64,000 nt of DNA, taken from JBAVVD01 sp049697115. GTDB lineage: Bacteria > Acidobacteriota > Aminicenantia > Aminicenantales > UBA4085. The notes under the pieces are model-generated. The model was not told where the DNA came from and did not search any database. It worked only from the letters and a program-made list of their open reading frames with translations. This document shows, in pieces, positions 25,563 through 34,872 of the stretch (positions are counted from its first letter, which is position 1; the number at the start of each line of letters is the position of its first letter). Made by a program: the position numbers and the translations under genes. The stretch lies in NCBI GenBank assembly GCA_049697115.1, contig JBAVVD010000040.1, forward strand, positions 62,001 through 126,000, given 5' to 3'.

Positions 25563-26265
25563 ACAGATTGCGGATCTCATTTCCAAAAGCCGGAAAAAAA
25601 CTCCGGCCAAGGTCTTTGTTCAGGGCCGCCTGAATGAGGAGGATTTTCAGGAATGCGGATTTCAGGCTTTTGGCCAGGGCTGTTTCTGGATTCTGATCGG
25701 GGATTATCCGCTGATCGAAAGATGGATGGTCCGACAAAAGAACCGGATCAAACAGCGCTATGTGGAAATAACCGGACGCAATTCCGCCCTTCCTCTTCTT
25801 GACCTGAGCAAAGTCCAGGCGCGCGTGGAGCCGGGGGCCGTCATCCGAGAGGGAGCGCGTATCTGCAAGGACTGTGTGATCATGATGGGCGCCGTCATCA
25901 ATATCGGTGCGGAGGTCGGCCGGGAGACCATGATTGACATGAATGCTGTCCTCGGCGCCAGGGCGTCCATCGGAAAGAACTGCCACATCGGAGCCGGAGC
26001 GGTGATCGCCGGAGTCCTGGAACCTCCCAGCCGGAAGCCTGTCGTGATCGAGGATAATGTCCTTGTGGGAGCCAATGCGGTGGTGCTTGAGGGAGTCCGA
26101 ATAGGGAGGGGGAGCGTTGTGGCGGCCGGCGCGGTTGTCCTGAAGGACGTCCCGCCCGGTGTCGTAGCGGCGGGCGTCCCTGCCAAAGTGATTAAAAAGG
26201 TCGGGGAGATCCGGTCGAAAGAAAAGGTTATGATCATAAAAAGCCTGCGGCGAAGCAAACGGTAA
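25552..26265 (+). CDS. dapH: Tetrahydrodipicolinate N-acetyltransferase
   Basis: 237 residues, close to the 236 of B. subtilis DapH and similar from end to end. The N-terminal domain has KTPAKVFVQGRL and ARVEPGAVIREGARI. A left-handed beta-helix of hexapeptide repeats follows (about 88-215), including VIMMGAVINIGAEVG, GKNCHIGAGAVIAGVLEPPS and GANAVVLEGVRIG. It acetylates tetrahydrodipicolinate with acetyl-CoA, committing the lysine/DAP pathway to the acetylase branch. It overlaps thrB and is followed 12 nt later by the matching deacetylase candidate. Confidence 0.93.
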   Translation: MNYKQIADLISKSRKKTPAKVFVQGRLNEEDFQECGFQAFGQGCFWILIGDYPLIERWMVRQKNRIKQRYVEITGRNSALPLLDLSKVQARVEPGAVIREGARICKDCVIMMGAVINIGAEVGRETMIDMNAVLGARASIGKNCHIGAGAVIAGVLEPPSRKPVVIEDNVLVGANAVVLEGVRIGRGSVVAAGAVVLKDVPPGVVAAGVPAKVIKKVGEIRSKEKVMIIKSLRRSKR

Positions 26266-26277
26266 AGGCGTCATCCA

Positions 26278-27282
26278 ATGAATCTCTTTGAACTCACCAG
26301 AGAACTGATTAATATTCCTTCGGTGACCGGCAGTGAAGGGGATATCGCTGATTTTCTTGCTCTCTATCTGAAAAAACAGGGCTTTGATGTGGATGAGCAA
26401 GAAGTGGAAGAGAGACGGCGAAATATTTTTGCCTCTGCCGGGCCGTCGCCCGGGATTGTTTTGTGCACCCATATGGATACCGTCCCAGGGCATTTCCCTG
26501 CGGCCGAAGATAACTCCTTTATCTACGGACGCGGGGCCTGTGATGCCAAAGGCGCTCTATCGGCCATGGCTGTGGCCGCTCAGGAGTTGAAAGAGGAAGG
26601 CGTGAACGGCCTGGGCCTTGTGTTTGTGGTGGGGGAGGAGACGGACAGCAGGGGCGCCAAAAAAGCGAACGATTCGGGCCGCCGGTCCGAATATATCATC
26701 GTCGGGGAACCGACGGAGAACAAGTTGGGGAGCGGCCATAAAGGAGTTCTGAATTTCAAGATTAAAACGAAAGGGAAAAAGGCGCATTCGGCCTATCCCC
26801 ATCTGGGGGAATCGGCCATCGATAAAATATTGGATGTTCTTCAGAGTATCCGTCATCTGGCGATGGAAGAACACCCTGTCCTGGGAAAGACGACTGTCAA
26901 TATCGGGGTGATCGAAGGCGGCGTGGCTTCGAATGTGGTCGCCGATTCCGCGACCGCCATACTCTCCCTTCGCACCGGATTTCCTTCGAATAAAATCGTC
27001 CGCCGTATTAAAACCGTAGCCGGCCCCAGGGCGGAGATAGAAATCCTCTCGCGGTCAGAGCCCCAAATTCTGTTCACAATTCCTGGGTTTGATGAGGTTG
27101 TGCTTCCCTATTGTACGGACATTCCTTATCTGCAGAGTTTCGGCCGGCCGCTGCTCCTCGGCCCCGGTTCTGCTCTGGTGGCGCATACAGACGCGGAGAA
27201 AGTGGAGAAAGGACAGTTGCTTGAGGCCGTGGGGAATTATAAAAAATTAGCAAAAATTCTGTTGGAAAGAATTTCCACGTAA
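26278..27282 (+). CDS. M20-family metallopeptidase, probable N-acetyl-diaminopimelate deacetylase
   Basis: 334 residues. M20 zinc ligands are visible: His65 and Asp67 in CTHMDTVPG, Asp89 in GRGACDAKG, the catalytic and zinc glutamates near VGEETDS (120-121) and EPTENK. The dimerisation domain follows GHKGVLNFKIKTKGKKAHSAYP. In acetylase-branch lysine synthesis an M20 enzyme removes acetate from N-acetyl-LL-diaminopimelate. The neighbours dapH and the aminotransferase make this the most likely role. ArgE- or DapE-type specificity on sequence alone cannot be excluded. It is 334 residues long, shorter than typical DapE (about 375). Confidence 0.8.
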   Translation: MNLFELTRELINIPSVTGSEGDIADFLALYLKKQGFDVDEQEVEERRRNIFASAGPSPGIVLCTHMDTVPGHFPAAEDNSFIYGRGACDAKGALSAMAVAAQELKEEGVNGLGLVFVVGEETDSRGAKKANDSGRRSEYIIVGEPTENKLGSGHKGVLNFKIKTKGKKAHSAYPHLGESAIDKILDVLQSIRHLAMEEHPVLGKTTVNIGVIEGGVASNVVADSATAILSLRTGFPSNKIVRRIKTVAGPRAEIEILSRSEPQILFTIPGFDEVVLPYCTDIPYLQSFGRPLLLGPGSALVAHTDAEKVEKGQLLEAVGNYKKLAKILLERIST

Positions 27283-27286
27283 TCCA

Positions 27287-28399
27287 ATGAAACACATTGA
27301 GAAAACTCTCATTCGCCGTATCCACGATCGGGCCGATTCTTCCTGCATTAATCTCGGCCTGGGAGAGCTGAAATTTCCCACGCCCAAGCCCATCCTTGAT
27401 CACGTCCGTGAAAAAGCGGCGGAATGGAATCTCGGCTACACGCCGAACGAAGGACTCGCGGAGCTGAGACATCTCATCGCTGAAAACAGCGGATATAAAG
27501 TCCATCCGGATCAGGTGTGTGTGACAGTGGGAGCAGAAGAAGCTCTCTTTGCCACGCTCATGGTCCTTGTGGATTCCGGGGATGAGGTCTTGATTCCGGA
27601 TCCGGGATTTCCAGCCTATGCATCGATTGTCCGGATCGCCGGAGGACAGCCGAAAACCTATCCCCTCTATCGGGAATACAATTTTTCACTAAGAGCCGAG
27701 GATGTGGAGAGGAGCCTGACAGCGAAGACAAAGGCCGTCATTGTAAACAGCCCGAACAATCCGAGTGGCGCCGTTTACGCGGGAGAAGAGTTGAGAAGAC
27801 TGGCCCGGATTTGTGAAGAACGCCGCGTCCTGGTCATTTCCGATGAGGTGTATCGGAATATTTTTTTTGAGGAAGAACCGGATTCCGTGGCCCGTTATAC
27901 TCGGAATTTTGTGGTCATCAACAGCCTTTCTAAAAGTTTCAGCATGACCGGCTGGAGGCTGGGCTGGTGCATTGTTCCCCTTGAGCTTATCAAGGGAATC
28001 GCCGGTTTTCATCAATTGTCCGTCACCTGTGCGCCGACCATTTCCCAGCATGCGGCTGTTTTTGCATTGAAGGGATTTGCCGAAAAAGAACGGCTGGAGA
28101 ACAGGGAGAAGCTGCGGAGGAGAAGGGAATTGGCGATGACGGCGCTGGCGGCAAACACCGACCTCTCCTTTGCGAGGCCCGCGGGAACTTTTTACATTTA
28201 TGTCGATATTTCAAAGAAAATGGCGAAATACGGGAAATCCATGGAGATTTCCCTGAGCCTGATATCGAAGGCCAAAGTCGTCACTATTCCTGGATCGGCG
28301 TTCGGCGAACGGGGCGAGGGATACTTCAGGATTTCCTATGCCGCAGATCCGGAGCAGATCGAGGAAGGAATCCGGCGCATCGGGCGCCATCTCTCCTGA
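27287..28399 (+). CDS. PLP-dependent class I aminotransferase, probable N-acetyl-diaminopimelate aminotransferase
   Basis: 370 residues of fold type I. The PLP-binding lysine is Lys216 in INSLSKSFSMTGWRLGW. The conserved NSPNNPSGAVY block (154-164), SDEVYRNIFF and C-terminal FRISYA with the substrate-carboxylate arginine are present. It lies 4 nt after the deacetylase gene and closes the DAP operon. Its role would be transamination of N-acetyl-2-amino-6-oxopimelate with glutamate. The family also contains aspartate, alanine and aromatic aminotransferases, so substrate assignment rests on context. It converges on the S9 peptidase gene with only 15 nt between stops. Confidence 0.83.
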   Translation: MKHIEKTLIRRIHDRADSSCINLGLGELKFPTPKPILDHVREKAAEWNLGYTPNEGLAELRHLIAENSGYKVHPDQVCVTVGAEEALFATLMVLVDSGDEVLIPDPGFPAYASIVRIAGGQPKTYPLYREYNFSLRAEDVERSLTAKTKAVIVNSPNNPSGAVYAGEELRRLARICEERRVLVISDEVYRNIFFEEEPDSVARYTRNFVVINSLSKSFSMTGWRLGWCIVPLELIKGIAGFHQLSVTCAPTISQHAAVFALKGFAEKERLENREKLRRRRELAMTALAANTDLSFARPAGTFYIYVDISKKMAKYGKSMEISLSLISKAKVVTIPGSAFGERGEGYFRISYAADPEQIEEGIRRIGRHLS

Positions 28400-28414
28400 G
28401 GTTCCTCCCGCCTC

Positions 28415-31030
28415 CTACCGCCGCGGCTTTTTGTCGCCCGTCTGTTCTTTTTCTCGGTTCAATTCGAGGATATCGACGCTGGTTGCCGAATCACCGATCA
28501 GGTGCTGGCAAAAATAATCCGCCCGGATCCAGAAAAAATAATCGGTCATGTCACCGAAGCCGTGACGCTGACCCGGCAGCAGGACAAAGTCGAACCGCTT
28601 GTTAGCCCGGATGAGGGCGTTGACCATGCGGTAGGTGTTCGCCGGATGGACGTTGTTGTCCTTGTCCCCGGTGGCGAGCATGAGATGGCCCTTGAGATTT
28701 TTGGCCAGTTCAGAATTTTTCTCTATGCTGTACTCGAACTTGGTGTGGCCGTCCTTGTCCACGATTTCCTTGACGCCATGGTGCTTCTCACTCCACCATC
28801 GGTTGTAGATATTGTTCTCGTGGTTGCCTGAGGAAGAGACGGCGACCTTGAAGAAATCCGGGTAGACGAGCATGGCCGCCGTGGACATGAATCCGCCGCC
28901 CGAATGGCCGTAAATACCGACCCGGTCGATGTCAATAAAAGGATATTTCATGGCCAGCTGCTCGATGGCCCGCTTTTTATCGGCCAGGCCGTAATCCCGA
29001 AGGTTGCCATAACCGTAATTGTGGTACCACTTGGATCGCGACGGATGACCGCCTCTGTTCCCCACTTCAATGACAATAAATCCGAACTGAGCCAGGGCCA
29101 CATTATTGTTCCGGGGCGAGAAGGTCTTGGAGACGCTCTCGGTCTGCGGGCCGGGATAGACATAGGCGATAATCGGATATTTTTTGCCGGCGTCAAAATC
29201 GAAGGGTTTGTACATCACTCCATAGAGGTCGGTGATGCCGTCATCGGTCTTGACCATGAACGGCTCGGGATACTTAAACCCAGCCCCGAGGAGAACGCTG
29301 TCGTCGGTCGTCTCCAGTTCGAGGAGAAGTGTACCTCTGGCGTCGCGAAGCTGGGATTTAGGCGCCATGTCCACGCGCGAGAAATTATCAATGAAATATT
29401 TCGAGGATTCATCCATAAAGACGGCATGAGAAGCGTTGACGGGATTGAGGATTTTCATGGCTGTTCCGTCCAGATTCACCCGATAGAGGTGAGTGAAATA
29501 GGGATCTTCGTTGGCTTCACGGCCGCAAGCGTTGAAATACAGGGCCCGGGCCGTCTCGTCGATGCCTCTGATCTCCCGGCAGGAGAATTCGCCCGAGGTG
29601 ATCTGGTTTTTCAGTCGGCCGCTTCCGTCATACAGATAGTAGTGTCCCCAGCCGTCGCGTTCGGACCACCAGACCAGTTCTTTACCGTTCTGGATGAGCC
29701 GCAGAGGCAGGACATCGACATAGGTGTTGAGAATTTCCTCGATGAGGATCTTCACTTCGCCGGTATTGGCGTCGGCCAGGCAGACTTCGTATTTGTGCAG
29801 ATCCCGGCTCTGGCGGCCGAAATAGAGCTTATCCGACGTTTCGCTGACCCATAGCGCCGGCGGCGGATTATCGCGATCGAATTCCGTAAAATCGCGCGGC
29901 GCCATAAAGATCGAGATCATCTGGTCCTTGAAGCGCTCCGCGTTGACCTTCAGCTTCGTCTTTTTTTCGATATCGAAAACCAGGAGTTCAGGTTGCGGCT
30001 GGTTTTCTTCGCCCGGCATGCCGTAGGGGTAAGTCTCAAGGGTAGGCCTCGGATCTGACAGGGAATTAATGACCCAGAGAGGGGTGACTTTTCGCTCGTC
30101 CTGCCGGACGCAGGCGAATTTCTTGGAATCTTTTGACCAGACGATAAGGATGGGCGGAACGCGGTAATCCTTCCGGTCCTTCTCGTTTTTCTGGAGCTCC
30201 TTCTTATCCTCTTCATTCAATCTTCTGGAGTAGCTGCAGTTCTCTTCGCCGTCAGTGGTGAGCTGAATTTCCTGGATGGCCTTGTCGTCCGCTTTTTTCA
30301 AGGCTCGCTTGTAGTTTTCGGCGTCCATCGAGAAGAGATTGTCGGCGCGGGCGAACACGACCATTTTTTCGTCCGGGGAGAGAGAGGCCCATCGGGGTTT
30401 TTTCCCCGTTTCCTCGAAATCTTCAAGAAGGGTGAGCTTTTGGGAGGCCAGGTCGTATTCGAAATGGAGCGTCTTGGTTTTCGATTCGGGTTCCTTGGGT
30501 CGGACCGTGTCCTTATCTTTCTTTTCCGTATCCTGTTCCTTCTCTTTCTCTTTTTCTTTGTCCTCGATCTCTATGCCGAGATCCTCGACTTTCTTTAATT
30601 TGTCGCCGGCCCTGATGTCGGCATCTTTCGGGTATTCGATTTCGAACTGGATGGCCGTGTCCTTCTTGACGAACTCGATGGTCCGGATCGGCAAATGCTG
30701 CGCGTCATAAGGGAAGAGGGTGATCTGGGTGAGCAGGGCCGCCATTTTGGCGTTGTCGAAAAGCGGCTTTTTAGATTTGGCCGAAGGATCGACAATGATA
30801 AATTTCCGGCCCTGGCTTGTTTCGTAGCTGTACCAGAAGCGATCACCCGTGTCGAGCCAGTGCGGGGAGACTCGGATGTCAAAGACGAGTTTTCCGACTT
30901 TCTGCGGCGTCCACCGCGCCGCTAGCTTATAATTGGCTTTTTGAACGGGCGTGTTTTCGGATAAAAGGGCGGGAGTCGCCGCCGCAATTAAAAACCAAAG
31001 AGCCCAAAAGACTACGAGAGGACGCTTCAT
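28415..31030 (-). CDS. Secreted S9-family prolyl oligopeptidase/dipeptidyl peptidase
   Basis: 871 residues. A signal peptide (about 1-24) and a long beta-propeller region (about 30-600) precede the alpha/beta-hydrolase domain (about 610-860). Catalytic residues are Ser in YGHSGGGFMS (about 707), Asp in TGDKDNNVHP (about 789) and His in PGQRHGFGD (about 823). A very charged insertion of E, K and D residues (about 155-185) lies in the propeller. S9 enzymes cleave proline-containing or other short peptides. This one is probably periplasmic or outer-surface and fits peptide scavenging with the S46 enzymes at 51-57 kb. The ATG has AAGGAGG upstream. Confidence 0.9.
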   Translation of the reverse strand: MKRPLVVFWALWFLIAAATPALLSENTPVQKANYKLAARWTPQKVGKLVFDIRVSPHWLDTGDRFWYSYETSQGRKFIIVDPSAKSKKPLFDNAKMAALLTQITLFPYDAQHLPIRTIEFVKKDTAIQFEIEYPKDADIRAGDKLKKVEDLGIEIEDKEKEKEKEQDTEKKDKDTVRPKEPESKTKTLHFEYDLASQKLTLLEDFEETGKKPRWASLSPDEKMVVFARADNLFSMDAENYKRALKKADDKAIQEIQLTTDGEENCSYSRRLNEEDKKELQKNEKDRKDYRVPPILIVWSKDSKKFACVRQDERKVTPLWVINSLSDPRPTLETYPYGMPGEENQPQPELLVFDIEKKTKLKVNAERFKDQMISIFMAPRDFTEFDRDNPPPALWVSETSDKLYFGRQSRDLHKYEVCLADANTGEVKILIEEILNTYVDVLPLRLIQNGKELVWWSERDGWGHYYLYDGSGRLKNQITSGEFSCREIRGIDETARALYFNACGREANEDPYFTHLYRVNLDGTAMKILNPVNASHAVFMDESSKYFIDNFSRVDMAPKSQLRDARGTLLLELETTDDSVLLGAGFKYPEPFMVKTDDGITDLYGVMYKPFDFDAGKKYPIIAYVYPGPQTESVSKTFSPRNNNVALAQFGFIVIEVGNRGGHPSRSKWYHNYGYGNLRDYGLADKKRAIEQLAMKYPFIDIDRVGIYGHSGGGFMSTAAMLVYPDFFKVAVSSSGNHENNIYNRWWSEKHHGVKEIVDKDGHTKFEYSIEKNSELAKNLKGHLMLATGDKDNNVHPANTYRMVNALIRANKRFDFVLLPGQRHGFGDMTDYFFWIRADYFCQHLIGDSATSVDILELNREKEQTGDKKPRR

Positions 31031-31355
31031 AGAAATACCTCCTTATGAGATTGTTTTATAATTATGGTTGTGAACGGTGATATAAAATGTGAAATCCATA
31101 TGGGATTTTTGAACCGCCATGAACAGGTATAAATATATGAACGCGACGAAAAAATCAACCAGCGGATTTTAACAGTACGGCTCTGACATCAATAGCGCGC
31201 TCGGGATTCCTTGACCCTGGATTTGGAAACATATTCTATGATGATGTGATGACTCAGATTTGGAATAGGGTCCTGTCACAGCTCCTCCCCGTCCGTCCTC
31301 ACCTCCGCTCCTGGAGAATGCCAGATGAGGAATGATCGAAGGGCCGTGAGGCTCC

Positions 31356-31421
31356 GGGCGGGCGGGGAGCCCCTCCGCCGTGTCCCCCTCCATCGACGAT
31401 CGCCCCCATCACAGAAATGGA
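31356..31421 (+). repeat. 66-bp intergenic repeat, copy 1
   Basis: 60 of 66 positions match 43324-43389, including CTCCGCCGTGTCCCCCTCC, GATCGCCCCCATCA and AGAAATGGA. It ends 23 nt before the -35 box of the downstream promoter, exactly as in copy 2. Confidence 0.8.
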
Positions 31422-31444
31422 TGCTGCCGGATTTCTATAGATTC

Positions 31445-31474
31445 TTGAGAATAAAGGACAAAAGGTTGTATTAT
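31445..31474 (+). promoter_or_regulatory. Candidate promoter of the ABC exporter operon
   Basis: TTGAGA (31445-31450), 18 nt, TATTAT (31469-31474). The start would be about 31481, 20 nt before the ATG. Confidence 0.4.
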
Positions 31475-31500
31475 ATAAAGCTCATCTTTAGGGCAGAGAA

Positions 31501-32499
31501 ATGGACGCCATACGTGTCAACCATCTGACAAAGAAGTTCAACGGCCTGACGGCAGTGGACAATGTGTCTTTTTCTGTCCGGAGCGGGGAACTTTTTGGCC
31601 TTCTGGGGCCGAACGGCGCGGGCAAAACAACAACCATCAACATGCTTTCCACTCTTCTCAAGCCCACTTCCGGACATGCCGAAGTGGCAGGGTTTGATGT
31701 TTCCCAGTACAGGGACAGCGTGAGGAAAAGCATCGGTGTTGTTTTCCAGGAGCCCGCCCTCGACAGCAAGCTCACCGGAAGAGAAAACCTGGAATTTCAT
31801 GCGATGATGTACGGCCTGGACAGAGTGGAAAGGAGACAAAGAATCGAGGCCGTCCTCAGGCTCGTTGAATTGACCGAGAAGGCCTCGGTTCTGGTTGAGA
31901 AATACTCGGGGGGAATGAAAAGGCGTCTGGAAATAGCCAGGGGCCTGATTCACAGGCCGAAAGTTCTCTTCCTGGACGAGCCGACCCTCGGCCTGGACGC
32001 CCAGACAAGGCGACACATCTGGGACTATATCAAGAGGCTGAACCAGGAGAGCCAGGTGACCATTATCCTGACCACGCATTATATGGAAGAGGCGGATTAC
32101 CTGTGTGAAAGAGTGGCCATCATGGACAACGGAAAATTCGTGGCCATGGATACTCCCCACAGGCTGAAGGATATCCTGGGGGGCGATGTGGTCTGCCTGG
32201 AAGTCGAAGACGGAGCCGAAGACTTCATGAGCCGGGTCAAAAGCCTGGAATGGATCAAAAAGTCCAGCCATCATGATGGCGTCCTCAATCTGACTTTGGA
32301 AAAAGGAGAGAGGAGAATTCCGGAATTGATCGGCTTTGCCCAGAAACTGGGCATCACGGTCAGCTGTGTTCATCTCAGAAAGCCCAGCCTGGAAGACGTT
32401 TTTCTTCATTATACGGGAAGAACGATCCGCGAGCAGGAAGCCAGCCAGAGCGAACGCCACCGAGCTGCCATGAGAGGACACGGGAGAAGAGTCCGATGA
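31501..32499 (+). CDS. ABC-2 type transporter ATP-binding protein (DrrA/NodI-like)
   Basis: 332 residues. Walker A GPNGAGKTT (36-44), signature SGGMKRRLEIA (136-146), Walker B VLFLDEP (155-161) and switch histidine in TTHYMEEADYL. A C-terminal extension after about residue 230 is typical of DrrA-like exporters. Together with the permease that overlaps it by 4 nt it would form an exporter of drugs, polysaccharide or lipid. The substrate is not readable. A weak AGGG precedes the ATG. Confidence 0.9.
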   Translation: MDAIRVNHLTKKFNGLTAVDNVSFSVRSGELFGLLGPNGAGKTTTINMLSTLLKPTSGHAEVAGFDVSQYRDSVRKSIGVVFQEPALDSKLTGRENLEFHAMMYGLDRVERRQRIEAVLRLVELTEKASVLVEKYSGGMKRRLEIARGLIHRPKVLFLDEPTLGLDAQTRRHIWDYIKRLNQESQVTIILTTHYMEEADYLCERVAIMDNGKFVAMDTPHRLKDILGGDVVCLEVEDGAEDFMSRVKSLEWIKKSSHHDGVLNLTLEKGERRIPELIGFAQKLGITVSCVHLRKPSLEDVFLHYTGRTIREQEASQSERHRAAMRGHGRRVR

Positions 32500-33260
32500 T
32501 CAGCGGTACGGCGGTATATGTCCTGTGGCTCAGGGAGATGAAAAGATATCTCCGGGCCAAGTCCAGAGTTGTCGGGTCGCTGGCCATGCCCCTCTTTTTT
32601 CTCGCTTTTCTGGGACTGGGATTCAACCGGATGGCCATTCCTGGAGTGGCACGGGACGTGAATTACATCCGTTTTCTGGTCCCCGGCATCATTGGCATGT
32701 CCATGCTTTTTACTTCCACGTTCGCTGGTCTGTCTGTGCTCTGGGACAGAGAATTCGGATTCTTAAAAGAAATCATGGTCGCTCCGGTCAGCCGGATTTC
32801 CATCGTTCTGGGAAGGATTGCCGGAGGAGTAACCACGGCCTTAATCCAGGGCCTGTTGATTCTCGGGATTTCTTTTCTTGTGGGATTCAAAATAGGAAGT
32901 TTTCTGTCGATATCCCTGGCCCTGCTGTTTATGGTTTTGATTTCCATGACCTTCATCGGCATGGGTTTGATCTTTGCCTCTAACATGAAGGATATGCAGG
33001 GATTCAGCATTGTCATGAATTTCATTATTTTTCCGATTTTCTTTTTATCCGGAGCCCTCTACCCACTGGAGAATTTGCCCCTGTGGATTCGCTTCCTTTC
33101 CTATGCCGATCCCCTCACTTATGGAATCGACGGTCTGCGTGGATCGCTGATCAAAGTCTCTTCGTTCTCGATACTCATGGATTTTTTCATCTTGGCGGGC
33201 TTTTCCCTCATTATGCTTTTCCTCGGGGCGTATTTTTTTGAAAAAAGTGAAAGCGTCTGA
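32496..33260 (+). CDS. ABC-2 type transporter permease
   Basis: 254 residues with about six membrane spans and the ABC-2 signature region FLSGALYPLENLPLWIRFLSYADPLTYGIDGLRGSL (shown in part; about 188-222). It overlaps the ATPase gene by 4 nt (ATGA). With the ATPase it forms a two-gene exporter of the DrrB/NodJ type. The operon probably ends here, because the next gene has its own ribosome binding site about 150 nt away. Confidence 0.88.
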   Translation: MISGTAVYVLWLREMKRYLRAKSRVVGSLAMPLFFLAFLGLGFNRMAIPGVARDVNYIRFLVPGIIGMSMLFTSTFAGLSVLWDREFGFLKEIMVAPVSRISIVLGRIAGGVTTALIQGLLILGISFLVGFKIGSFLSISLALLFMVLISMTFIGMGLIFASNMKDMQGFSIVMNFIIFPIFFLSGALYPLENLPLWIRFLSYADPLTYGIDGLRGSLIKVSSFSILMDFFILAGFSLIMLFLGAYFFEKSESV

Positions 33261-33408
33261 GTTCCCGTCGGCCCCGGGAAGTGAGTCCGCATACTGTCCG
33301 AGTAAAGGAGGCAGAAAGACCAATGAAATCGGTTGAATGCTGGAAAGGGAAAGCGAGGAGGTGCTCTCATTTTGGCCATATCCGAACTGGAAAAAAGGAG
33401 GAAAGAGC

Positions 33409-34761
33409 ATGAGGAAGGAGACTCGCCGGAGACATGTGATTCTCAAGTTAATAATTTTTTTGACCGTCTGTATGTTCTCTCTCTTTGTATTCTCTGCGGC
33501 AAGAGCAAAAGGGGATAAAGACGAAAGAGCAATCCGGAAAGAATACACAGTCAAGCTCGGAGTTGAAGTCTTCCTGGAAAAACACATCTCTCTGATCAAG
33601 GGGAAAAGAGTGGGGCTGATCACAAATCCCTCGGGAGTCGACAGTCAGCTCCAGAGTACGGCCGAGCGTTTCTTCCGGAATCCCGATATTCAGCTGGTCG
33701 CTCTTTACGGGCCGGAGCACGGCGTGAGAGGAAATGCCCAGGCTGGAGAATATGTTCCTTTTTATATCGATGAAAAGTATAAAATCCCTGTCTTCAGTCT
33801 CTACGGGCAGTCGCGGAAGGCAGATCCCGGAATGCTCAAGAACATCGATGCGTACATGCGCTCCTTTGATACAGTGCAGGAGGGGAAAATCCCTGAGCGG
33901 ACAATGATCAGGGATGTGGATGTCCTGGTCTTTGACATTCAGGATGTCGGCACACGTATCTATGCCTATATTGCCACCATGGTCTATGCCATGGAAGCCG
34001 CCGCTGAAAATGATATTGATTTTATCGTCCTGGACCGCCCGAATCCAATCAACGGAAGGGATATGGAAGGCCCCATCCTCGAGTATCCCGAATTCAGTTC
34101 TTTTCTCGGAGTCTATCCAATTCCATTCCGGCACGGCATGACAGTGGGGGAGCAGGCCAAGATGTATAATGAGAAATTCCTGTCCAAAAAAGCAAGGCTC
34201 ACGGTCATCCCTATGGAGGGATGGAAGCGGGAGATGTGGTATGATGAAACAGGCCTCCCCTGGGTTATTCCTTCGCCGAACATGCCAACTTTGGAGACGG
34301 CCACAGTCTATTCCGGTCAGGTCTTTCTGGAAGGGACGAATGTTTCCGAAGGAAGAGGGACGACCAAACCCTTTGAGCTGTTTGGCGCTCCGTGGATTGA
34401 CGGGTATGCTCTTGCAAAGAAGCTCAATGAGCTTGATTTGCTGGACGTGAAATTTCGAGAGGCCTGGTTCACGCCCACTTTTTCCAAGTTTCAGGGCGAA
34501 TTGTGCAGTGGCGCTCAGATTCATGTTCTGGACAGAAACATTTATCGGCCGCTGGAGACCGCTCTTTTTATCATCCAGACCATCCGTGCAATGTATCCGA
34601 ACAAATTTCAGTTCCACCAAGACTATTTCGACACAATCATGGGAACAGCAAAGGTCCGGGAGGCCATCCTCCGGGGAATTCCCATTAGAGATATTTTCAA
34701 AGAGTTTGCAGAAGGTCTTGAAGCTTTTTCCTCGATGCGGAAGGCCTATCTCCTTTACTGA
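33409..34761 (+). CDS. namZ: DUF1343 protein, probable exo-beta-N-acetylmuramidase (NamZ/GH171)
   Basis: 450 residues from ATG 33409, selected for AAAGGAGG a few bases upstream. A signal or anchor segment (about 9-30) leads into the full DUF1343 domain. Typical blocks are RVGLITNPSGVDS, LYGPEHGVRG, VFDIQDVGTRIYAYI, DRPNPING and PIPFRHGMTVGEQA. The family was shown in B. subtilis (NamZ) to release N-acetylmuramic acid from the non-reducing end of peptidoglycan fragments. Here the protein would act in the periplasm on cell-wall turnover products. No partner recycling genes (nagZ, murQ, murP) are adjacent. An imperfect hairpin at 34844-34872 may end the transcript. Confidence 0.87.
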   Translation: MRKETRRRHVILKLIIFLTVCMFSLFVFSAARAKGDKDERAIRKEYTVKLGVEVFLEKHISLIKGKRVGLITNPSGVDSQLQSTAERFFRNPDIQLVALYGPEHGVRGNAQAGEYVPFYIDEKYKIPVFSLYGQSRKADPGMLKNIDAYMRSFDTVQEGKIPERTMIRDVDVLVFDIQDVGTRIYAYIATMVYAMEAAAENDIDFIVLDRPNPINGRDMEGPILEYPEFSSFLGVYPIPFRHGMTVGEQAKMYNEKFLSKKARLTVIPMEGWKREMWYDETGLPWVIPSPNMPTLETATVYSGQVFLEGTNVSEGRGTTKPFELFGAPWIDGYALAKKLNELDLLDVKFREAWFTPTFSKFQGELCSGAQIHVLDRNIYRPLETALFIIQTIRAMYPNKFQFHQDYFDTIMGTAKVREAILRGIPIRDIFKEFAEGLEAFSSMRKAYLLY

Positions 34762-34843
34762 AGGATCGCCACATGCCAGAGTGGACCTCTTCAGATCACA
34801 GCGATGATTACCGATAAAGCCGTCCATCGGCACTCTGGGATAA

Positions 34844-34872
34844 AGCTTCCGGTTGAAAGCCGGGGCTTATTT
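34844..34872 (+). terminator. Possible terminator after namZ / leader hairpin of the GS gene
   Basis: AGCTTCCGG and CCGGGGCT form an 8-bp stem with one bulge around a short loop, followed by TATTTT. Upstream, CCAGAGTG (34776-34783) and CACTCTGG (34831-34838) form a separate 8-bp inverted repeat. The T run is weak. Confidence 0.35.

Larger units (their letters stand above)
31031..31500. other. Intergenic region with repeat and promoter
   Basis: Divergent spacer between the S9 peptidase and the ABC transporter. About 31264-31355 is a GC-rich, imperfectly self-complementary stretch. A 66-bp repeat follows at 31356-31421, then a promoter. I find no coding sequence that I would support. Confidence 0.55.

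Noticed and set aside
33448..34833. 461-codon frame antisense to namZ
   Set aside because: A GC-skew shadow of the namZ frame; no recognisable motifs.
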